From NCBI RefSeq assembly GCF_003115845.1, contig NZ_KZ819036.1:1-64000 (forward strand): a DNA stretch of 64,000 nucleotides. Direction: 5' to 3'. Below the pieces are notes generated by a model. It saw only the letters and a program-made list of their open reading frames with translations. It did no database searches and was not told the DNA's origin. Both the position numbers and the translations under genes were made by a program. Positions 52,563-64,000 of the stretch are shown one piece after another (position 1 is the first letter of the stretch; every line of letters begins with the position of its first letter). The stretch is from Brenneria roseae subsp. roseae. GTDB taxonomy: Bacteria; Pseudomonadota; Gammaproteobacteria; Enterobacterales; Enterobacteriaceae.

Positions 52563-52973
52563 ATGATGAAAGCAACCGACAAGACTGACGATGCCGTTCG
52601 TCTGGATAAATGGCTATGGGCCGCACGCTTTTACAAAACCCGGGCTATCGCGCGCGAAATGATCGAGGGCGGCAAAGTGCATTACAACGGGCAGCGCGGC
52701 AAACCGAGCAAGCTGGTTGAGCTGAACGCCGAGATCAAGTTGCGTCAGGGGAATGACGAACGCACCGTCATTGTGCTGGCGCTCAGCAGCCAGCGCAGAA
52801 CCGCGGCAGACGCTCAGGCGTTATATCAGGAAACGGACGGCAGCATTGAGAAAAGGGAAAAGCTGACTCTGGCGCGAAAAATGAATGCGCTGACCATGCC
52901 ACACCCGGATCGTCGTCCTGACAAGAAAGAACGACGGGATCTGATTAAATTTAAATACAGCGATCGGGAATAA
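52563..52973 (+). CDS. hslR: Ribosome-associated heat-shock protein Hsp15
   Basis: 136 residues with an S4-type RNA-binding domain (VRLDKWLWAARFYKTRAIAR, EMIEGGKVHYNGQRGKPSKL) and a basic tail (MPHPDRRPDKKERRDLIKFK). Hsp15 binds stalled 50S subunits carrying peptidyl-tRNA. AGGAGG precedes two adjacent ATG codons, so the first residue is uncertain by one. Confidence 0.95.
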   Translation: MMKATDKTDDAVRLDKWLWAARFYKTRAIAREMIEGGKVHYNGQRGKPSKLVELNAEIKLRQGNDERTVIVLALSSQRRTAADAQALYQETDGSIEKREKLTLARKMNALTMPHPDRRPDKKERRDLIKFKYSDRE

Positions 52974-53003
52974 CCTTCACTGTCGCCACAGCGAGAAAAT
53001 ATT

Positions 53004-53873
53004 ATGACCACTCATGACCAACTACATCGTTATCTGTTTGAAAATTATGCCGTTCGTGGCGAGTTGGCGACAGTAAGCGATACCTATCAGCACATGCTGG
53101 CCAATCATGACTACCCGGCGGAAGTACAGACTTTACTGGGAGAAATGTTGGTGGCAACCAGCCTGTTGACGGCAACGCTGAAATTCAGTGGTGATATTAC
53201 CGTCCAGCTCCAGGGTGACGGTCCGCTCAAACTGGCCGTGATTAACGGTAATCATCTACAGCAAATGCGCGGAGTCGCGCGCCTTCAGGGTGACATCGCC
53301 GCCGGGAGCTCACTCAAAGAGATGGTGGGCAATGGCTATCTGGTCATTACCATCACGCCGACCGAGGGCGAACGCTATCAGGGCGTGGTCGGCTTAGAGG
53401 GAGAAACCGTTGCCGAGTGTCTGGAAAACTATTTCCAGCAATCAGAACAGCTTCCAACCCGGCTGTTTATCCGCACGGGTCAGCACGACGGCCGTATGGC
53501 GGCGGGTATGCTGTTGCAAGTGCTGCCAGCGCAGAATGCCGGTCGCGACGATTTCGATCACCTCGCGCAGCTCACTGCCACCGTCAAGGCGGAAGAGTTG
53601 TTTACCTTGTCTGCACACGACGTGCTGTACCGTTTGTACCATCAGGAAGAGGTTACGGTCTATGAACCGCAGGCGGTCTCTTTTCAATGTCACTGCTCAC
53701 GCGAGCGTTGTGCGGATGCATTAATCACGCTGTCCGATCAGGAAGTCAACCACATTCTGGAACAGGATGGTGAAATCGACATGCACTGTGATTATTGCGG
53801 TAGTCATTATATTTTCAATGCGAATGATGTTCAGGCGCTTCGACAGCATTCATCAGATAATCTTCTGTATTGA
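53004..53873 (+). CDS. hslO: Redox-regulated chaperone Hsp33
   Basis: 289 residues. The C-terminal zinc redox switch has its four cysteines in CHC ([10 protein letters not shown] region) and CDYC ([11 protein letters not shown]), near residues 232-270. Hsp33 is activated by oxidative unfolding to hold aggregating proteins. It lies 30 bases after hslR. Confidence 0.96.
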   Translation: MTTHDQLHRYLFENYAVRGELATVSDTYQHMLANHDYPAEVQTLLGEMLVATSLLTATLKFSGDITVQLQGDGPLKLAVINGNHLQQMRGVARLQGDIAAGSSLKEMVGNGYLVITITPTEGERYQGVVGLEGETVAECLENYFQQSEQLPTRLFIRTGQHDGRMAAGMLLQVLPAQNAGRDDFDHLAQLTATVKAEELFTLSAHDVLYRLYHQEEVTVYEPQAVSFQCHCSRERCADALITLSDQEVNHILEQDGEIDMHCDYCGSHYIFNANDVQALRQHSSDNLLY

Positions 53874-53880
53874 TCGCTTT

Positions 53881-53905
53881 ACGGGTACGTTGTACCCGTT
53901 TCATT
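53881..53905 (+). terminator. Terminator after hslO
   Basis: ACGGGTAC-GTT-GTACCCGT, eight base pairs, followed by TTTCATTT, directly after the hslO stop. Confidence 0.65.
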
Positions 53906-54072
53906 TATTAATATGTCGCTAGATCAGATTGGTTGTTTTTTCAACACCATAGGCAAACAAAGTTATTAATGAATTTATTTAACTTTATGATTGCTATCGC
54001 GGTTAAAATAAGCTCACTCCCCTACAATCGTTGTCAGTACGAATATGAATATAACAATTGAGGAGTAGCTAT

Positions 54073-55692
54073 ATGACTGTCAAAGGTATAACCCCACAAG
54101 CCCTCACTACTTATGGAATCCAAGACGTTCGCGATATTGTCTACAATCCCAGCTATGAGTTGCTTTTTAAGGAAGAACTCTCCCCTACCCTACAAGGTTA
54201 CGAGCGCGGCATAGAAACCCAGCTGGGTGCCGTTGCCGTCGATACCGGTATCTTTACCGGCCGTTCCCCCAAAGATAAATACATCGTTCGCGATGATGTT
54301 ACCCGCGACACGGTGTGGTGGTCCGATCAGGGGAAAGGCAAGAATGACAACCATCCGCTGAGTCAGGAAATCTGGACCCACCTGAAACAGCTCGTCACCC
54401 AACAACTCTCCAGCAAACGTCTGTTTATCATTGATGCCTTCTGCGGCGCCAATCCGGATAGCCGCCTGAAAGTCCGTTTCGTCACTGAAGTCGCCTGGCA
54501 GGCGCATTTCGTCAAAAACATGTTTATTCGTCCAAGCGATGAAGAATTACAGGGTTTCGAACCTGATTTCATCGTGATGAACGGCGCCAAATGCACCAAC
54601 CCACAATGGCAGGAACAAGGGCTGAACTCCGAGAACTTCATTGCTTTCAACCTGACCGAGCGCATCCAGCTGATTGGCGGCACCTGGTACGGCGGCGAAA
54701 TGAAGAAAGGGATGTTCTCCATCATGAACTACCTGCTGCCACTGAAAGGCATCGCCTCCATGCACTGTTCGGCGAACGTGGGCGAACAGGGCGATGTAGC
54801 CGTGTTCTTCGGTTTGTCAGGCACCGGGAAAACCACCCTGTCGACCGATCCCAAACGTAAACTGATTGGTGATGACGAGCACGGCTGGGATGACGACGGC
54901 GTGTTTAACTTTGAAGGCGGCTGTTACGCCAAAACCATCAAATTGTCCAAAGAAGCGGAGCCGGACATCTATGGCGCGATCAAGCGGGATGCCCTGCTGG
55001 AAAACGTCACCGTGCTGGCCGATGGCAGCGTTGATTTCAACGATGGTTCAAAAACCGAAAACACCCGCGTGTCTTATCCGATCTACCACATTCACAATAT
55101 TGTTAAGCCGGTATCCAAAGCCGGACATGCGACCAAAGTGATTTTCCTTACCGCGGATGCGTTCGGTGTATTACCGCCGGTTTCCCGTCTGACGTCAGAC
55201 CAAACTCAGTACCATTTCCTGTCTGGCTTCACCGCTAAACTGGCCGGTACCGAGCGTGGCATCACTGAACCTACGCCAACGTTCTCCGCCTGCTTTGGCG
55301 CGGCATTCCTGTCGCTGCACCCAACGCAGTATGCCGAAGTGCTGGTCAAACGTATGCAGGCCGCCGGCGCACAGGCGTATCTGGTCAACACCGGCTGGAA
55401 CGGAACCGGGAAACGTATCTCCATTAAGGATACGCGCGGGATTATCGATGCCATTCTGAATGGCAGTATCGATGATGCAGAAATGCATACGCTACCGATC
55501 TTCGATCTGGCGATCCCAACCTCGCTGCCGGGTGTGGATCCTGCGATTCTTGATCCGCGCGATACCTATGCCGATCGGGCGCAATGGCAGGAGAAAGCGG
55601 AAGATCTGGCGCATCGGTTTATCGCTAACTTTGATAAATACACTGATGCGCCAGCAGGCGCGGCGCTGATTTCAGCAGGTCCCAGGCTGTAA
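54073..55692 (+). CDS. pckA: Phosphoenolpyruvate carboxykinase (ATP)
   Basis: 539 residues from the ATG with AGGAG upstream. [20 protein letters not shown] is the P-loop/kinase-1a motif near residue 248, [20 protein letters not shown] the metal-binding kinase-2 region, and [11 protein letters not shown] the adenine-side loop. It converts oxaloacetate to phosphoenolpyruvate for gluconeogenesis. E. coli has yhgE between hslO and pckA; it is absent here. Confidence 0.97.
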   Translation: MTVKGITPQALTTYGIQDVRDIVYNPSYELLFKEELSPTLQGYERGIETQLGAVAVDTGIFTGRSPKDKYIVRDDVTRDTVWWSDQGKGKNDNHPLSQEIWTHLKQLVTQQLSSKRLFIIDAFCGANPDSRLKVRFVTEVAWQAHFVKNMFIRPSDEELQGFEPDFIVMNGAKCTNPQWQEQGLNSENFIAFNLTERIQLIGGTWYGGEMKKGMFSIMNYLLPLKGIASMHCSANVGEQGDVAVFFGLSGTGKTTLSTDPKRKLIGDDEHGWDDDGVFNFEGGCYAKTIKLSKEAEPDIYGAIKRDALLENVTVLADGSVDFNDGSKTENTRVSYPIYHIHNIVKPVSKAGHATKVIFLTADAFGVLPPVSRLTSDQTQYHFLSGFTAKLAGTERGITEPTPTFSACFGAAFLSLHPTQYAEVLVKRMQAAGAQAYLVNTGWNGTGKRISIKDTRGIIDAILNGSIDDAEMHTLPIFDLAIPTSLPGVDPAILDPRDTYADRAQWQEKAEDLAHRFIANFDKYTDAPAGAALISAGPRL

Positions 55693-55710
55693 CTGCACGA
55701 AAAACGACAA

Positions 55711-55732
55711 AAGGCGCGGATTACCGCGCCTT
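55711..55732 (-). terminator. Hairpin between pckA and envZ
   Basis: AAGGCGCGG-ATTA-CCGCGCCTT, nine base pairs. T-rich sequence follows on the minus strand, so it probably ends ompR-envZ; it can also form at the end of the pckA mRNA. Confidence 0.6.
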
Positions 55733-55859
55733 CAGGCCATTAACAACGTTAAATTTTAAGGAAAACACGGGGATGAGGTTCCCGCAGGGACGCCTCGCCC
55801 CGTGTATCTCAGGCTTACAGACGACGTTGTCAGTAATCTCTTTTTTTATCTGGAAAATA

Positions 55860-57934
<2,075 letters not shown>

Positions 57935-58242
57935 TCTCTTTCTCCAAAGGCGCAATAGCCGCCGATGCCGCTATTGTTCAGAATCATACGAATTACTGAC
58001 AGTCGTTTCTGGTATACATTCGAGGCAAATTGTTACAAAGCATATTAAACTACGTGTAATCAACCAGTTTCGTACGCAATTATAGCCGTTCATAAATGAA
58101 TCCATCGTAATTCATTGTACTGCTGCTACCAAGATCTCAATCATGCGTCTTATTCTCGCCAATCCTGCCTGATTTACGCCTTTGAAAGAATCGTTGATAT
58201 AATGCCGGACTACCCCATCCGCTGCCATGAGATTGAAAACGC
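57935..58242. promoter_or_regulatory. ompR/greB divergent promoter region
   Basis: 308 bases. The greB promoter is recognisable as an extended -10, TGATATAAT (58195-58203), about 40 bases before the greB start, with a weak -35. The ompR promoter region lies in the AT-rich part but no single promoter was clear. Confidence 0.55.
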
Positions 58243-58731
58243 GTGAAAACGAACCTGATCACCCGGGAAGGATACAACAAACTCAAAGCTGAACACGATC
58301 ATCTCTGGAATGTAAAACGCCCCGAGATCACTAAGATCGTATCATGGGCGGCCAGTCTGGGAGATCGTTCTGAAAACGCCGATTACACCTATAACAAGCG
58401 CCTGTTACGTCAGATTGACCGCCGCGTTCGCTATCTGCGCAAATGTCTGAGCGAGCTGCAAATTGTCGATTATTCTCCCCAGCAGGAAGGAAAAGTTTTC
58501 TTTGGCGCCTGGGTTGAGATTGAAAATGAAGAGGGTCAGGTAAAACGCTTTCGTATTGTCGGACCGGATGAGATTTATGGTGATGTGAAAGATTACATCT
58601 CCATTGATTCCCCCATGGCGCGCGCCCTGCTAAAAAAAGAGATCGATGAGGAATTTACCGTCGCCACGCCGGACGGCGTCAAAGCGTGGTGTGTGAACGC
58701 CATTGAGTACATCAAAATAGCACAGGAATAA
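58243..58731 (+). CDS. greB: Transcript cleavage factor GreB
   Basis: 162 residues, GTG start, beginning MKTNLITREGYNKLKAEHDH. The N-terminal coiled coil carries the acidic tip pair in GDRSENADYTYNKRLL, which reaches into the RNA polymerase secondary channel, and the C-terminus is FKBP-like. GreB rescues backtracked polymerase by stimulating cleavage. This is the last gene of the E. coli-like backbone; E. coli continues with yhgF, which is absent here. Confidence 0.96.
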   Translation: MKTNLITREGYNKLKAEHDHLWNVKRPEITKIVSWAASLGDRSENADYTYNKRLLRQIDRRVRYLRKCLSELQIVDYSPQQEGKVFFGAWVEIENEEGQVKRFRIVGPDEIYGDVKDYISIDSPMARALLKKEIDEEFTVATPDGVKAWCVNAIEYIKIAQE

Positions 58732-58770
58732 ATCGTTTGTTCTTACTAGTCTCTTTAGTGGGTTAGCGAC

Positions 58771-58832
58771 TCCCCTGACAAACGGGGAGCCGGGAAGGAG
58801 TATGGGTGACAAAGCGCCGAACGTTGTCACCC
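58771..58832. other. Two hairpins downstream of greB
   Basis: CTCCCC-N8-GGGGAG (58771-58790) and the perfect 9-base repeat GGGTGACAA / TTGTCACCC (58804-58832) lie in the gap between greB and olsF. Neither has a T-run. They may mark the greB transcript end or the scar where the gene order departs from E. coli. Confidence 0.4.
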
Positions 58833-58922
58833 GTCTGACCGGCTCTTGCAGAGCAAGCCAGCAATGAATACACGGCGTAACGGCGCGATACCTGCTGATA
58901 TTTTCACCCGTTTATTTCTACG

Positions 58923-58940
58923 CTGACATAAATGTGTCAC
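58923..58940 (+). promoter_or_regulatory. Pho box upstream of olsF
   Basis: CTGACAT-AAAT-GTGTCAC matches 16 of 18 positions of the Pho-box consensus (two CTGTCAT-type 7-mers with a 4-base AT-rich spacer). It ends 45 bases before the olsF ATG, the right place for a PhoB-activated promoter, with a poor -10 (TACCTT) about 10 bases on. Confidence 0.7.
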
Positions 58941-58985
58941 CTCCATCCCTTACCTTTGCCAACGATGAGCTATGGAGAACAATTT

Positions 58986-60719
58986 ATGTTTAGCTTAGAT
59001 GCCATCCTGCAAGACCTTGCCCCCCATCGTCACACGCCTTCCTGGCAGAAAAACCTATTACGATCGTTATTATTCGAGAACGAAATCCAGCAATTTTCCC
59101 AGCGTTATCCCCATCTAAAGGGATTGGATCTGGTCGAGCAAATTCTGGATCACTTGCATCTCAACTGTGAAATGGTCGAAGGGGATTTGGAAAATATTCC
59201 CAGTCAGGGGCCGGTGGTGTTGGTTGCCAACCATCCGATTGGATCATTGGATGGACTGGCGCTGCTGCGCACGGTCGCCAGCGTCAGGCCCGACGTGCGT
59301 ATCGTGGCCAGCCAGTTGCTCTCTTACGTTGAGCCGCTGAAAAACCTGTTCTTTTCCGTCGATAACTTTAATAACCGCACCAAGCGCCAGCAAATTACCG
59401 CGATACAGCAATATCTGAATAATGATGGCGCGATTATTGTGTTCCCGGCAGGGGAAGTGTCCCGTATCAGCCTGAAAGGCATCCGCGACGGTCACTGGCA
59501 CAGCGGCTTTATCCGCATGGCGAGCAAAGCGCGCGCCCCCGTCGTCCCTATTCACATCAGCGGGCGCAACAGCAGTCTGTTTTACTTCTCTTCGCTGATC
59601 TATCGGCCGCTTTCCACCCTGCTGCTGGTCAGGGAAATGTTTCGTCAACAGGGCAACAGACTCAAGATTCGCATTGGCGCTCGCATCCCTTATGTCACCT
59701 GGAATCAGGGCGACTGGCAGGCCAACGATCTTGCCGCACGTTTTCGCCGTCACGTTTATCGGCTGGGACAGGGAAAACCCGGCTGTTTTTCTGGTGAAAA
59801 ACCCATTGCATTAGGCGAAGACCGCGTGATGTTGAAACGGGCGTTGGCTGACTGCGAAATGCTGGGCACCACCCCGGATGGAAAGATCGTCTACCTGTAC
59901 CAGCGCGGTAAAGAAGACTATGTTCCGATTCTGCGCGAACTGGGACGCCTGCGGGAAATTGCCTTCCGGGCCGTTGGAGAAGGCTCCGGCCAGCGCCGCG
60001 ATCTGGACAGTTACGATGACGATTATCTGCACCTGATTCTGTGGGATGAACGGGATCTGGAAATTGTCGGCGCCTATCGTTTTATCCCCACGGCCCGACA
60101 GATTGCCGGGAAAGGGAAAAACGGCCTCTACAGCCACAGCCTGTTTCACTACGGTGAAGAGATGGACCCGATACTGGCGTCCGGTATTGAACTCGGGCGC
60201 AGCTTCATCCAGCCTAAATACTGGGGCAAACGCGGTCTGGACTACCTCTGGCTAGGCATCGGCGCTTATCTGGCACGCTACCCGGAGTATCGCTATTTAT
60301 TCGGCCCGGTATCGCTGTCCGGCACCCTGCCGCCGACGGCCCGCGATCTGCTGATCGCCTTTTATCGCCTGCACTTTGCGCCCGACCAACCCCTGGCCCA
60401 ATCGCGCCGTCCTTATCCGGCATCCCTGCCCGATGTACTGAAGCAATTTGAAGGCACGGACTATCAGCAGGACCTGACGCTGCTGAAAAGCATGCTGGGC
60501 AACATGGGCTGCGCCATTCCGACGCTGTATAAACAGTACTCGGAAATCTGCGAGCCCGGCGGTGTCCGGTTTATTGATTTCGGTATCGATCCCGATTTCA
60601 ACAACTGTATCGACGGGCTGGTTCTGGTGGATTTGCAGCAGCTCAAAGAATCCCGCTATCAGCGCTACATTGCACCGTTCAGGGAAGAGACGCCGGAGCA
60701 GCCTCGTGCCGAAGGATGA
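58986..60719 (+). CDS. olsF: Bifunctional ornithine-lipid synthase OlsF (O- and N-acyltransferase)
   Basis: 577 residues from the ATG with GGAG eight bases upstream, beginning MFSLDAILQDLAPHRHTPSW; an earlier in-frame start overlaps the Pho box. The N-terminal domain is a PlsC-type acyltransferase with VANHPIGSLDG (an HX4D-like motif with one extra residue, near 82-90) and VFPAGEVSR near 152. The C-terminal domain, from about residue 290, is OlsB/GNAT-like (EIAFRAVGEGSG, LEIVGAYRFIPTAR, SGIELGRSFIQPKYWG). This arrangement is that of OlsF of Serratia, whose C-terminal part acylates ornithine and whose N-terminal part adds the second acyl chain. The Pho box supports the call. Confidence 0.82.
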   Translation: MFSLDAILQDLAPHRHTPSWQKNLLRSLLFENEIQQFSQRYPHLKGLDLVEQILDHLHLNCEMVEGDLENIPSQGPVVLVANHPIGSLDGLALLRTVASVRPDVRIVASQLLSYVEPLKNLFFSVDNFNNRTKRQQITAIQQYLNNDGAIIVFPAGEVSRISLKGIRDGHWHSGFIRMASKARAPVVPIHISGRNSSLFYFSSLIYRPLSTLLLVREMFRQQGNRLKIRIGARIPYVTWNQGDWQANDLAARFRRHVYRLGQGKPGCFSGEKPIALGEDRVMLKRALADCEMLGTTPDGKIVYLYQRGKEDYVPILRELGRLREIAFRAVGEGSGQRRDLDSYDDDYLHLILWDERDLEIVGAYRFIPTARQIAGKGKNGLYSHSLFHYGEEMDPILASGIELGRSFIQPKYWGKRGLDYLWLGIGAYLARYPEYRYLFGPVSLSGTLPPTARDLLIAFYRLHFAPDQPLAQSRRPYPASLPDVLKQFEGTDYQQDLTLLKSMLGNMGCAIPTLYKQYSEICEPGGVRFIDFGIDPDFNNCIDGLVLVDLQQLKESRYQRYIAPFREETPEQPRAEG

Positions 60720-60842
60720 TCTGCGAACGGCTATCGTCTGATGGGACAATACGCCGCCGCCAGCCATGCCGTGCGGGGGTTGACGAGAGCGATGGCGCTC
60801 GAACTGGCGGGATAACCATGCGTTAATCCCCGGCCAACAACA
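60720..60842 (+). pseudogene. Remnant of a short-chain dehydrogenase/reductase gene
   Basis: Directly after the olsF stop, a 24-codon stretch from 60741 reads MGQYAAASHAVRGLTRAMAL then ELAG and a stop. This is the SDR active-site helix (normally YxxxK followed by HAVRGLTRAMALELA) with the catalytic Lys lost. In the +1 frame after that point, ALIPGQQ resembles the next SDR segment (VNALxPG). No start or upstream Rossmann fold remains, so this is the scar of a deleted gene. Confidence 0.55.
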
Positions 60843-60962
60843 TCAGTTCACAATTTTACCGCTCCCTTACCCGTCTCGTTTAGCGTAATGCGTGTATGCT
60901 TTTTTCAGTGTAGTGATTCGCGATCGGGAAAACGGTCATTCATCAGAAAGGAGCGAAAAAGT

Positions 60963-62684
60963 ATGAAACAATCCGTTGCCACTTTAGTAGCCAAAACGTT
61001 GGAAAGCGCCGGCGTAAAACGCATTTGGGGCGTAACCGGGGATTCGCTGAATGGGCTGAGCGATAGTCTGAATCGTATGGGCACCATCGAATGGATGCCG
61101 ACGCGTCATGAAGAGGTGGCGGCATTCGCCGCCGGCGCCGAAGCGCAGATTAGCGGCGAGCTGGCGGTTTGCGCCGGTTCATGCGGTCCCGGCAACCTGC
61201 ATTTGATTAACGGTCTGTTCGATTGTCACCGCAATCACGTGCCGGTTCTCGCCATTGCCGCACATATTCCTTCCAGTGAAATCGGCAGCAACTATTTCCA
61301 GGAAACCCATCCGCAGGAGCTGTTTCGCGAATGCAGCCACTACTGCGAGCTGGTTTCCAATCCTGAACAACTGCCGCAGGTGCTGGGCATCGCGATGCGC
61401 AAAGCGATTCTTAACCGCGGCGTTTCCGTGGTGGTACTGCCCGGTGATATCGCGCTAAAACCCGCGCCTGAAGAGGCGACATCGGACTGGTATCCGCCAC
61501 AGCATCCCATTATTCGGCCAAACGACAGCGAAATACGCAAGCTGGCCGATCGGCTGAATGAGGCGAAAAATATCACGCTGATGTGCGGCAGCGGCTGTGC
61601 GGGCGCGCATGATGAAGTGGTGCAATTGGCCGCCGCGCTGAAGGCGCCGATGGTACACGCGCTGCGCGGCAAGGAATATATTGAATATGACAACCCGTAC
61701 AGCGTCGGCATGACCGGCCTGATTGGCTTCTCATCCGGCTACCACGCGATGATGAATGCCGATACGCTGGTACTGCTGGGTACGCAGTTCCCTTATCGCG
61801 CCTTCTACCCGACCGACGCCGCCATCATTCAAATCGATATCAATCCCGGCAGCCTCGGTTCGCACTGCCATGTCGACATGGCGCTGATTGGCGATATCAA
61901 ATCCACGCTGACCGCGCTGCTGCCACAGTTGGGTGTGAAAACCCATCGCGATTTTCTCGACAATGCGCTGGAGCACTACGCCGATGCGCGTAAAGGACTC
62001 GACGATCTGGCGACGGCCAATGATAAACAGGCGATCCACCCGCAGTATCTGGCACAGCAGATCAGCCACTATGCCAGTGAGGATGCCATCTTCACCTGTG
62101 ACGTGGGTACGCCGACCGTATGGGCCGCACGCTATCTGAAGATGAACGGCAAACGCCGGCTTATCGGCTCGTTCAGCCACGGCTCGATGGCCAATGCGAT
62201 GCCGCAGGCGCTGGGCGCGCAAGCGATCGACCGTCAACGCCAGGTCATTTCGCTGAGCGGCGACGGCGGGTTCAGTATGCTGATGGGCGATTTTCTGTCC
62301 GTCGCTCAGCTTAAGCTGCCGGTAAAAATCGTGGTGTTTAACAATAGCGTGCTGGGGTTTGTCGCCATGGAAATGAAAGCCGGCGGTTATCTGACAGATG
62401 GCACCGAATTGGAAAATCCCAACTTTGCCGCGATCGCCAACGCCTGCGGCATCAAGGGCATTCGCGTGGAGAAAGCCTCTGCGCTGAACGCCGCGCTGGA
62501 AGAGGCGTTTGCCTACGACGGCCCGGTGTTGATCGACGTTATCACCGCCACCTCCGAGCTGGCGATGCCGCCGCAAATTAAGCTGGATCAGGCAAAAGGC
62601 TTTAGTCTTTACATGCTGCGCGCCATTATCAACGGACGCGGCGATGAAGTGATTGAACTGGCGAAAACCAACTGGCTGCGCTAA
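60963..62684 (+). CDS. poxB: Pyruvate dehydrogenase (ubiquinone), pyruvate oxidase
   Basis: 573 residues from the ATG that begins [20 protein letters not shown], with GGAG nine bases upstream. The protein has the thiamine-diphosphate enzyme plan: [10 protein letters not shown] and the Glu in [15 protein letters not shown] in the Pyr domain, a central FAD domain, and [20 protein letters not shown] as the metal/ThDP motif. The C-terminal membrane-binding peptide ([19 protein letters not shown]) is intact. It converts pyruvate to acetate and CO2, passing electrons to ubiquinone, chiefly in stationary phase. Confidence 0.95.
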   Translation: MKQSVATLVAKTLESAGVKRIWGVTGDSLNGLSDSLNRMGTIEWMPTRHEEVAAFAAGAEAQISGELAVCAGSCGPGNLHLINGLFDCHRNHVPVLAIAAHIPSSEIGSNYFQETHPQELFRECSHYCELVSNPEQLPQVLGIAMRKAILNRGVSVVVLPGDIALKPAPEEATSDWYPPQHPIIRPNDSEIRKLADRLNEAKNITLMCGSGCAGAHDEVVQLAAALKAPMVHALRGKEYIEYDNPYSVGMTGLIGFSSGYHAMMNADTLVLLGTQFPYRAFYPTDAAIIQIDINPGSLGSHCHVDMALIGDIKSTLTALLPQLGVKTHRDFLDNALEHYADARKGLDDLATANDKQAIHPQYLAQQISHYASEDAIFTCDVGTPTVWAARYLKMNGKRRLIGSFSHGSMANAMPQALGAQAIDRQRQVISLSGDGGFSMLMGDFLSVAQLKLPVKIVVFNNSVLGFVAMEMKAGGYLTDGTELENPNFAAIANACGIKGIRVEKASALNAALEEAFAYDGPVLIDVITATSELAMPPQIKLDQAKGFSLYMLRAIINGRGDEVIELAKTNWLR

Positions 62685-62790
62685 CACCGCAGCGGCGCTG
62701 ACCGGGGCCGCCCGCCTGAGTGGCGAAGCGGCCGCCTGCTTCAGCGTATAAAGCAACGTCAGAGCATCACGTTACGCGCCGAACCCCGCG

Positions 62791-64000
62791 TTATTCATCC
62801 CGCCGGGAAACGTAGTCCCGGCGTGGTTCACCGGTATAAATCTGGCAGGGACGATAGATCTTCATCTCCGGCTGGGTATGCATTTCATTCCAGTGCGCAA
62901 TCCACCCGATGGTCCGGCCCACGGTGGAAATCACCGTAAACATCGACGGCGGCAGCCCCATCGCTTTAAGGATCACCGCGGTATAAAAATCTGCGCTGGG
63001 ATACAGTTTGTTTTCCAGGAAATAAGGATCGGTAATGGCGATATGCTCCAGCTCAATCGCCACCTGAAGCAAACTGTCTTCCATACCCAGTTCGCCCAGC
63101 ACCTCGTAACAGGTTTTACGCAGGATCGCCGCACGCGGATCGAAATGCTGGTACACCGAATTGCCAAATCCCATCAGGCGTAACGAATTGTGCTCGTCTT
63201 TTGCGCGCTGCACAAATGCCGGAATACGATCCACGGTTTTAATCTCTTCCAGCATACGCATGCAGGCCTCATTGGCACCGCCGTGCATCGGCCCCCACAT
63301 GGACGCCAGGCCAGCAGCGATACAGGCAAATGGATTGGCGCCGGACGATCCTGATGCTCTGACCGCCATGGTGGACGGACACTGGCCGTGATCGGCATGC
63401 AGAATCAGAATGCGGTTCATCGCGCGTTCCAGTACCGCATTCACCTCATATTTCTCTGCGGGGATGGAAAACAGCATATGCAGGAAATTACCGGTATAGG
63501 ACAAGGAATTGCGGGGATAAACAGCGGGCTGTTCGATGGAATATTTGTAGCACATCGCCGCCAGCGTCGGCATTTTGGACAACAGACGAACGGCGGCCAA
63601 TTCACGATGCTCCGCGTTATTAATATCCAGCACGTCATGGTAGAAAGCGGCCAGCGCCCCCACCACCGCACACATCAGCGCCATCGGGTGTGAATCACGA
63701 CGAAACCCGCTGAACATGCGGGCGATCTGCTCATGAATCAGGGTATGGCGGGTAATGTTGTTGGTGAATTTCTTATATTCTTCCGGCGAAGGCACTTCAC
63801 CATGCAGGAGAATGAAACAGACTTCGGTAAAGTCACATTGCTCCGCCAGTTGCTCAACAGGAAACCCCCGATGCAGCAGTACGCTGTTCACCGCATCAAT
63901 ATAGGTAATGGCAGATTCACACCCGGCGGTGTTGGCAAATCCGGGATCGTAGCTGCATAACCCCTGCGCGCCAAACGGACGGATATCCACAGCCTCTTTC
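62791..64000 (-). CDS. Citrate synthase-like protein, divergent paralogue (N-terminus beyond window)
   Basis: The frame is open to the window edge ([20 protein letters not shown]), so about 30 N-terminal residues are missing and the GTG at 63990 is an internal Val. It aligns over its whole length with type II citrate synthase. It keeps the first catalytic His ([10 protein letters not shown]), the catalytic Asp ([14 protein letters not shown]) and Arg in [10 protein letters not shown], but reads [13 protein letters not shown] where the family has GFGHRVYxxxDPR. The catalytic His (305 in E. coli GltA) is thus Asn (63160-63162) and the next Arg is Ser. RPRQ near the end is RPCQ. It may use another substrate or be inactive; the true gltA is expected elsewhere beside sdh. 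It converges with poxB. Confidence 0.8.
   Translation of the reverse strand, partial: KEAVDIRPFGAQGLCSYDPGFANTAGCESAITYIDAVNSVLLHRGFPVEQLAEQCDFTEVCFILLHGEVPSPEEYKKFTNNITRHTLIHEQIARMFSGFRRDSHPMALMCAVVGALAAFYHDVLDINNAEHRELAAVRLLSKMPTLAAMCYKYSIEQPAVYPRNSLSYTGNFLHMLFSIPAEKYEVNAVLERAMNRILILHADHGQCPSTMAVRASGSSGANPFACIAAGLASMWGPMHGGANEACMRMLEEIKTVDRIPAFVQRAKDEHNSLRLMGFGNSVYQHFDPRAAILRKTCYEVLGELGMEDSLLQVAIELEHIAITDPYFLENKLYPSADFYTAVILKAMGLPPSMFTVISTVGRTIGWIAHWNEMHTQPEMKIYRPCQIYTGEPRRDYVSRRDE

Noticed and set aside
63988-63990. GTG at 63990 as the start of the citrate synthase-like gene
   Set aside because: The frame remains open to the window edge and codons before it (KEA) continue the alignment, so it is an internal valine.

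Overview
The window is a chromosomal segment from a soft-rot enterobacterium (Pectobacteriaceae, of the Pectobacterium/Brenneria/Dickeya type). Nearly all genes keep the Escherichia coli order running from tufA/fusA to greB. The main additions are a secreted pectate lyase whose leader is almost that of PelB from Pectobacterium, and several transport/catabolic cassettes. No tRNA, rRNA, CRISPR array, complete insertion sequence or prophage gene was seen. The genus cannot be fixed from the sequence alone.

Layout. 1-3.4 kb is the str operon read leftward (rpsL, rpsG, fusA, start of tufA) behind a clear sigma-70 promoter. 3.4-5.2 kb holds tusBCD and yheO. 5.4-16.9 kb holds fkpA, slyX, slyD, yheV, kefB, kefG, yheS, a LysE-type exporter, yheT, yheU, prkB, yhfA and crp. 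16.9-18.9 kb holds argD (behind a double ARG box) and pabA. An AT-rich stretch and the pectate lyase gene follow where E. coli has fic/yhfG. ppiA follows, with an exact CpxR box. 21.7-28.3 kb is a six-gene leftward operon: an enolase-superfamily enzyme plus a Dpp/Opp-type ABC transporter. A good KdgR-box match and a CRP-like site lie upstream, which suggests a pectin-linked catabolic function. cysG follows without nirBDC. 30.5-35.4 kb is a second accessory cassette, an octopine/histidine-type ABC transporter with an AbgB-like M20 amidohydrolase, with ARG-box-like sequence upstream. 35.5-58.7 kb is again the E. coli backbone: trpS, gph, rpe, dam, damX, aroB, aroK, hofQPONM, mrcA, nudE, igaA, yrfG, hslR, hslO, pckA, envZ, ompR and greB.

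The last 5 kb leaves the backbone. A two-domain acyltransferase resembling the ornithine-lipid synthase OlsF sits behind a strong Pho-box match. It is followed by the decayed remnant of a short-chain dehydrogenase, then poxB, then a citrate-synthase-like gene cut by the window edge. That last protein has Asn-Ser where the family has the catalytic His-Arg, so it is probably a paralogue rather than the housekeeping GltA.

The items most worth following up are the Pho-box/olsF pair, the altered citrate synthase, the KdgR-linked enolase/ABC operon, the ARG-box-linked ABC/amidohydrolase cassette, and a structured intergenic repeat present in two copies (6.4 and 21.6 kb). Regulatory sites were found by eye against remembered consensus sequences and have not been scored computationally.
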